DNA of 64,000 nt, from NCBI GenBank assembly GCA_037576215.1, contig JBANDB010000007.1, forward strand, positions 1,271,001-1,335,000, written 5' to 3'. The notes below the pieces were generated by a model that was not told the DNA's origin, searched no databases, and saw only the letters and a list, made by a program, of their open reading frames with translations. Every line of letters starts with the position of its first letter. The first letter of the stretch is position 1. Positions 57,417-64,000 of this stretch are shown here, in pieces. Made by a program: the position numbers and the translations under genes. The stretch is from Armillaria gallica (Eukaryota; Basidiomycota; Agaricomycetes; Agaricales; Physalacriaceae).

Positions 57417-60340
57417 ATGACATCAAGACACGCCGATTCCCGTCATCGACGCCCACTTCCACTCCCTACCACCATCATGGACGCGACTCCTCCCTTTTCC
57501 TTTATCACTTATGTTTCAAAGCGGACGTTGGATGAAGGAGCGCACAAAAATTATCGTCTTTTGATCATCCTTCTCATCCTTCTCTCCTCTTCTCCCATTC
57601 ATGTCCTCTCATCGTATCGTATTCAATTGGCGCGTCTCCCGGCATTGTACGCCTCGTCGTCGAGCAGGACGGGTTTGGTTTCCTGACCGGTACCAGTTCC
57701 CTTTTCGGATTTGTCAATTGATCAGATTTTTTTGCTTGGACCAAGACGACGACGACGACGGCGACCAAGGAACGGTGAGCTTTTTTATTATCCCGTCGGG
57801 TCTCTCTTGGGTCTAATGCCCTCCAGGTCATCGATACTCCAATGCTACCTAGTAGGACAGGCAGACTTTGTTCAGAGAGGTAAGGATTCGGTACCACGCT
57901 GTTATTTCCTCGATTTCTTACCCTTTATTCGCCAGCTCACGTTTGCATTCATAACGGTAAGCTCTCAACTCATTACTCAGTTTTTTTCCTAGCTCTACTC
58001 TAATGGCCGTAGTCAACACACCTTTGGATAGTTTGGTTTTCACGCAAGGTTCGTGTCTTATGCCCTCTATTTCCCTCGCAATCTAACCCTTCTTCTCCCT
58101 TTGTAGCCATCCCGTTCTCGCAAGACCAGAAGACGCAGCCATTTTTTGCACGAGGACGTCAAACAATTGTTCGATGACAAACTCGACCACGACCTCGATC
58201 CTCCGCTCAGTTTATGGCTCGCAATAGGTCTACCTGCCCTCAAGATCTCGTTCGATAACGACTTTCTCCCCCTTCCCAGTCTGGCGTTCTCAACACGTCT
58301 ACCGGCCCTCAAGACCTCATGGGTGGTGCTGTATCTAACGACGACGGTGGATAGATTCATGCGGGGAAGGTTAGCGGAGGTAAGGATCTCTTGCATCAAT
58401 TCTCTAACGGTTTACTGACCAACACTTGACAGTCTCGAAGAGATGGCGGCCAACACTTGAGGTAAGTACACGAACATTCTACAACATCCCGCTCTCCTTA
58501 TTTCTTTACCTAGCGACCGCCTGCCCCCGTCAACCAAGCCATTCCGGTAGCTCACTGCAAGGTAAGCAGTAGCTCTCTATTCCGTTTTCTGACTGACGCC
58601 GTATTCAGTCGATGGCAGGGGGATGAAGCCAGATACAAGTTGTCTGCCTCTCGGGACGTGTTTCTTAAGGTAAGACCGTCCACTGACGATGCCCGAAACT
58701 TAACTAACAGAAGTTCTCATCCTTTCTAGCATCGATTTCTGGAGCTACCAGTACACGCCTGCGGCACGTATCGAACGCTCAACACCTTTCGGCGCTTAGT
58801 GTAACGATGAGGGTGGATGGAACGTGGGGATGCATCCTGAACAAAGGATCGGTGGGGGTCTTAGAACGTGTTTTCTCAAAGGTAAGCCCCTCTACACTTG
58901 ATATAACCGAGACAAGGCTAATACAAGATTTCGTCCAGGCTACGGCCATTTACAGGTTGCACGTCCACCGAGTATCGATGCTCCCCAAGTGTGGTTTGAG
59001 TAAGCCTTCCTTATCTCAATCCTGCCACGGTTTACTAACAATAGTCTAGTAAATGCGCTCAACACTACCATCACCTTCATATGCTAACGACCTGGGACGT
59101 GCACGCGAGCGGGAGGCTAGGAAGATGTGCAGAGGACGTCAGACGAGAGCATACGCAAGCGGTAAGCAGACTGGACTGACCTCCTAACGGCACTACTGAC
59201 TAGTTTCTAGCTATGCTCGACGTTAACTGAATGCACTCGATTTATCACAAATCTGGTAAGTATTTTGATAAATTCCATTGATTCGAACTGACAATTTTAC
59301 GACAGCAGACGGGGCGTTCATAGTCGGCGCGCACGCGGAGAGGAGGGCGCGGGGAGTGCAGAACACCACTACACCCGCGGCGCGCGCAGGGAGATGGATT
59401 TGCACGGAAGTTGACCGGTAAGCAGACTCGGCCGAGATCGTCATCCCACCACTAACCAGCTCTGTAGGTGACTACAAGACCTAACCCTTCCCATCCGCCT
59501 CCTCGTCTGTCGGTGGCGACTCTCGGTTAACGAGACGACTCGTTATTCGGGGGTCGATACTCGATACATCATGCATCTGGTAAGTCTGGCGACAATTTCT
59601 ATTGGTCGATACTAAGGGCTTTACTACAGGAGAGGACGGGGCGTTCATATTCGGCACGCACGCGGGGAGGAAGGTGTGTGGAGGAAGGGAACACCACTAC
59701 CCGCGTGCAGTGTGGGCCATGGAGGTCGACAGCTACACACACTTGCATGAGATCATCCCACCACTAACCAACTCTGTAGGCGACTACAAGACACGCTTCC
59801 CATCCCCCTCCTCGTCTGCCGCTCACGACTCTGTTAACGAGACGACTTGGTATTCTGGAGTCGACACTCGATATACCGCCCATATAGTGAGTCTTGCCAT
59901 ATATTCTATTGATTGAAAACTGATGAGTCTACTACAGGAGAGAGGACGTGCGTTCACGGCACAGTCGACACAGAGGAGAGGGGGGAGTGTGCGCGGAGAG
60001 GACAGTGCGGCGGACTTGGGCATGCATGCGGAGGGAGGCATGCCCGGGGAGGATGGTGTGAAGGGATGGCCATATGCTATTATTAGACTGGAGGAGGACG
60101 GGTAGTCGAAAGGAGGGAGGGAGGGTACTGTGGCTGTGGAGGATGGAGGGTCGTCGTCGTGTGGCTGTGGAAGAGGAGAGGGCGGTCATCTTGCGGCTAT
60201 GAGGGTCGGAGGGTCGTCTTGGCCATTCTTTATAGAGACGGGCATGTTCACGGAGGTCGCGTCGGGATGCGGATGAGGGTTGGACAGGACAGGGAGTGAC
60301 GGCAGACAAGGGGCTGACACAGAGGGAGGCGACGAGGACG
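57417..60340 (+). pseudogene. Orphan microexon family M, copy 7 (longest)
   Basis: Starts with an open frame whose first Met could be 57,476 (DATPPFSFITYVSKRTLDEG, then a hydrophobic RLLIILLILLSSSPIHVL stretch that could be a membrane anchor). Around 58,100-58,418 a long exon encodes DVKQLFDDKLDHDLDPPLS, WLAIGLPALKISFDNDFLPL and THLPALKTS-like TRLPALKTSWVVLYLTTTVD before a GTAAGG donor. About ten more exon-like blocks separated by 45-55-bp introns follow, including TMRVDGTWGCILNKGSVGVL (58,805-58,870). The blocks at 59,300-59,940 are internally repeated, each starting with 'acggggcgttcat'-type sequence. Some blocks have stops. Not recognised. Confidence 0.5.
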
Positions 60341-60439
60341 GTCTGCGACTTGGCAGGACTTGGCGGAGCGTGTGCGTATAGGCATAGCTAGTGCGGGTTC
60401 GATTTGTTATGGGGGTGGTGGACTCGGTTGGAGGGTGCT

Positions 60440-61750
60440 GGTGGAGACTAGGCTGTCCTTCAGCTAAATGAAGAGACGGATGACATGGGTGTGGTGTTCG
60501 ACGTCGAGTGGTTCTTTGTGTATGGTACGTCATTTATCTCTCTTGTGTCTTCTCAGTCTGACGTCCTTTGACTCTAGCGCGTCATTGTCGACCTATACAA
60601 CAGCTAGCCTCAGTTCGGCACGGTTGGGGTGAGGCTCCACTTGTTCAAGCGCCATTGTACACCCTCGGAACGGGGAGTACCTTGGCTGCTCGCGGTCGTG
60701 CATGGTTTTTTCCTTCTTGAAGCGTGAGCTCCTTCAGAACTTTTAATAACAATTTTTTATTCTTTCACGTCACGCTTTGTAGTCTTTACCTTGTGTACGC
60801 CAGTAGTATTGCCAATATAATTCTCCTTCATTGCTTCTACATCGCCCTCGACGACGTGACACGTGGGAGGGAAGCATGCGCGCGTAGTGGGATCTGTGTC
60901 CGCTCCCACGTTCCTTTGACTCTTACCATCACACCCCTCGACGGCCTTGCATGGATGGTGCGACGTCCTCCACACACCGACGAGGATACTCACTCAATGA
61001 GAAGACTCACAAAGAAATCATTGTACATCAGGCCCCCTAACACGCGATAAACTGCCTAGGACACACTCGATCGTCTCACGGACAGAGACGCTGTTCGTGG
61101 TTGAGTATGGTACGAAGTACAGGGGAGGATCTAGAAAAGATTCTCCATCATGCGGCGGGTGGAAGGGATTCTAAGAAACCAACGTCAAGGGAAGAAAAGG
61201 TACGTTCTCCCTTTGTGGCTATCTGACGGTAGTTCTAACCAGCGCCTCCTTCACCATCAAGACATCTCTCCAGTCATGATACGATGAACTCTTGGACATT
61301 TGTTGTGGTCTCGTTCAGCTCCTCATCGTGACTCTAAAGCCTTTCTGTTCGACACAGACTCAATGGACATCGACAATTTCGCAATTCGGTCTTCAAGTTT
61401 ATACGTTGTGTCTTCCCTTGGCTGTCTTGTTCGAACGAGTTCAAAACATGTCGTTCTGGCGAGCGATATGCGGGACGGCATCTGTGACCCATGCTCAGAT
61501 GTACGACCGCCTGTACGAGACGTCTTTTGGTTCGCTTTTGGTATCATGTGTAGGTGAGCTGTCGATGCTCTCTTTCACTGTCCAGTCAAGATACTCAACT
61601 AGATTCACCAACATCTCGTCTCTTGCCTTCTGATCTCGTCATATCATGTCTGAGGCAAGGAGGGACGCTGATGACACTGGGCTGTGGGAGATTTGAAGGA
61701 CAGGATGTTCCCACACGTGAATGCATGAAGCTTGAAGGGCCCAAATAGCG
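60440..61750 (+). pseudogene. Orphan family N, copy 3
   Basis: Begins inside the block encoding ETDDMGVVFDVEWFFVYG (60,470-60,525) before a GTACGT donor, so the first N exon is missing. It retains DLEKILHHAAGGRDSKKPTS (61,128-61,195). From 61,300 to 61,557 a frame is open and encodes FDTDSMDIDNFAIRSSS, VVLASDMRDGICDPCSDVR and RDVFWFAFGIM. Small indels relative to N2 move the last part into another frame. Function unknown. Confidence 0.48.
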
Positions 61751-61859
61751 ATCACTTCTGGGCTTTAACGTGCACACAATATCTAGTCCCCGGAACTTGT
61801 GCCTACTATGATCCCCACACGTCCCAACAAAAGCATGCCCTTTAGTCCTCACTCATCTG

Positions 61860-62140
61860 TTCTTGATCTCGACGGTGCTCAAATTTCTTTTTGGAACTGT
61901 GGCGATTCTTTTGTTTTTGACTTGAAGGAAAAGAAGTTGGATGTGTCACCAGTGGAATATGATTCATGAAGAGGGACGAGCATGAGTACTGTCAGGATGG
62001 TGGACTGGAGTGAAACAACAGAGGGATGGAATTGTTAGGAGGGCAACGTTGCCAGGACACAGGGTCAAAGAGATGACGACTCGATGGCTACAGCCTGCAA
62101 GGCGAAGGGCTGCCATGGGGCATGAGGAATGGTTGTTGAG
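61860..62140 (+). pseudogene. Orphan exon family P, copy 4
   Basis: Encodes LDLDGAQISFWNCGDSFVFD, LKEKKLDVSPVEYDS and stops. A later block encodes KQQRDGIVRRATLPGHRVKE and MTTRWLQ. This copy is not next to a HET duplicon. It is followed by the segment shared in inverse with 1,265-1,460. Confidence 0.48.
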
Positions 62141-62144
62141 CTTG

Positions 62145-62326
62145 GATGTGGTGTTGGTGTTGGTGTTGTTACCGGCACAAGGTCCCAATAAGGAACGGCC
62201 GGGCCCACAGCCCTGACATGGCGAACCATGTGCTGTGGCCACGAAGGCTCATACCGTTGTGATCACGCTTTTGAGTGTGTCGCGCGGAGTAGAGACTCTT
62301 CGTGGGGTTCCCGCAAAAAAGGTCAT
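62145..62326. repeat. Inverted copy of 1,265-1,460
   Basis: Matches the reverse complement of 1,265-1,460. The homology fades within about 20-40 bp of the reverse transcriptase stop codon at 62,327, so the right end approximates the insertion point of the retroelement. Confidence 0.68.
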
Positions 62327-64000
62327 TCACGAACAATATAATGGTACGGTACTAAAAATGCGGAAAACGTTGAAAACATATTTAGCGAGAGCTCCCACAA
62401 TTTTCATATCTACTGCTCCCAGTATGATGTGGAGTACCTCAAAACCAGACGCTGCCAATTTCAACAGATCCACAAGACGCGTGTTGGCCATTAGGAACAC
62501 CGATTTAAAGAAATCGGATCGCAAATCTTCCAAGGATTGTGATCCCTCACAGTACCATAAAGCGTGCATTTCATCCTCAACTTCCGATAGGCAGAAGCGG
62601 CATAAACGCTGTGAACGAGGGACAGGTGGACGACGGCGTTCAGACCATCGTAGGACCTCAATGGCAAGAGTATGGGACGATGTCAGCAGTCGGACTAAGG
62701 CTTTTCTGTGTGCCGGAATAGGTACATTGAGGTAGGAACAGAAAAACGCCACTGGGGTCTCGCTGGTGGAGGAGGGATCTGTTTGGTGAAGGGAGCGGTA
62801 GCGCAGAAGGAGGGTCTTAGACGACACCGCGATGAAGGAATCAATATCCATGAGACATGATTGTTCCACTGCCGTGATGAGATTATCGATATCAGACGGC
62901 AGCCACTGATGCGACAAATCCATCGATACGGGGCGACGCAGGAGATGCAGGACACAGGCGAGGTCGGAGATCCACGATGATTTCTTGGCACGGGCAAGGG
63001 TGAGAGACTCAGCCATAGCGATGGACAAAAAGTGATCTTCTGGAAGAGAGAGAGCATACTGCCAATACCTCAGGGCGAGTATAATGCGCCGATACCTGAC
63101 CGGCCACATCCCCGTCTCAGAGAATAACAACGCGACTGGGGAATGGTTGGCAACACCGAGCAAGCGACGAATGAACATTTTCTGGATGCGTTCCAGCTGT
63201 GTGAGCAATGTTGCATCGATGTCGATAGAGATATCGCAAGCAGACATAAGATGCGGATCCACCGTTGCCATGTAGATGGCAATCCCATCTTTTGGAGGAA
63301 TAGTGCCCACAAAGTTCTCTGCTCCGAACAAAGCGTTTACGGACTTCCTCGCTTTTGACGCCTTCACATAATAGTGCTCCTTAAAGATTGACCTCATGAA
63401 TGCCACTGTGAGTCAAAAACACGATGCGGTACGACAAGGAATAGGAGAGTACCTGTCAGTAGAGGACAGCGTGATGCTGACGTATTTGTGCTTGGAGACA
63501 CACTTCAGATCATTCTCTCCAACTTTAAATGTGGGCAAGACAGACGGCAAAGGACCGGTGATCCAAATTTTGGTCTTTGCCTCGGATATCGTCATTGAAT
63601 TTGCACGACACCAATTGAAGAGGGCATCCAGTTTCTCCTGCAAGCCTTGAACTGATGTTGAAAAGAGCACTATGTCATCCGCCTGTTCAACGTGGGAAAT
63701 ATGCTGATTGCCAAATGTAACGTCGTCTGGGCGACATAGCAAGGAGAAATCAGAGAAGTAGATGTTCCATAAACCAGGAGAGGAACTATCCCCCACGAGA
63801 ATTCCTATAATGGACTGAAAGGCATCGGAATGGTGGGGCCCAAGTTTGATGACATACTCCATCCTGCGATACATCATACGAAGCCAATCGACGATGGGTC
63901 CATTGGCCCCCAAACCTGCCATTTTAGCCCAGAGAGTAGGTTGATCAGTGGAAGGGAAAGCATTAACAAGATCGATGAATGCAACATAAAGAGGTTTTCC
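62327..64000 (-). mobile_element. Non-LTR-type reverse transcriptase gene, 5' end outside window
   Basis: Codes for the RT palm and C-terminal region of a reverse transcriptase type common in mushroom genomes. Motif A reads AFIDLVNAF (near 63,980). Motif C reads EQADDIVLFS, with the catalytic ADD intact (about 63,675). The frame meets TGA at 63,413. A 60-bp GT...AG intron (63,393-63,452) removes that stop and joins ...SSTDR to SIFKEHYYVKAS, as expected for the family. The C-terminal part has a C-x2-C-x8-H-x4-C zinc-binding motif (CRFC...H...C, about 62,610-62,560). It runs off the right edge. Endonuclease, RNase H and 5' end are not visible. No poly-A tail is seen after the stop. Confidence 0.8.

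Noticed and set aside
1..64000. Operons, ribosome binding sites, CRISPR arrays
   Set aside because: The gene structure is eukaryotic with short spliceosomal introns, and no regularly spaced direct repeats with unique spacers were seen.

Overview
The window looks like nuclear DNA of an agaricomycete (mushroom-forming basidiomycete). Evidence: predicted introns are about 45-65 bp with GTRNGY donors and CTAAC/CTRAC-like branch sites; there are several HET-domain genes of a type I know from Agaricomycetes; and a non-LTR reverse transcriptase of the usual mushroom type runs off the right edge. No tRNA, rRNA, CRISPR or bacterial-style gene organisation was seen.

The window is a mosaic of segmental duplications. 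The best genes are four complete HET (heterokaryon-incompatibility) paralogues, all on the minus strand (14.2-16.1, 24.3-26.1, 40.8-42.7, 51.0-52.9 kb). Each sits in a ~2.5-3.2 kb duplicon. A fifth copy (10.0-11.2 kb) has lost its 5' half and is fused to another family. The paralogues are nearly identical except for short patches where almost every copy differs, as expected for genes under diversifying selection.

Between the duplicons lie copies of multi-exon families I cannot name, labelled here M, N, P, Qa, Qb/R, S and T. M is made of many small exons and has about eight copies in both orientations. N plus P forms a plus-strand unit present three times. Qa/Qb (5.63-7.64 kb) is repeated in inverted orientation at 17.83-19.88 kb. 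R plus M (0.1-5.6 kb) is repeated directly at 45.0-49.6 kb. Reading frames are recognisable across copies but most copies carry stops or frameshifts; R at 45.2-46.3 kb is the best preserved.

The central 27.7-34.4 kb holds minus-strand relics of single-copy genes: a RecQ-like helicase, a major-facilitator transporter, a fasciclin-type Cys-rich surface protein and an OPT-family transporter. All have disabling changes, several of them C-to-T nonsense changes. The 34.9-39.2 kb stretch has unusually strong short hairpins and no gene I can name.

The likely picture is an allorecognition-gene island undergoing birth-and-death turnover inside repeat-rich, possibly subtelomeric DNA. The subtelomeric part is inference: no telomere repeats are visible. 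Family letters are local labels, and all repeat boundaries were read by eye and are approximate (about +/-30 bp) unless a splice or stop codon fixes them.
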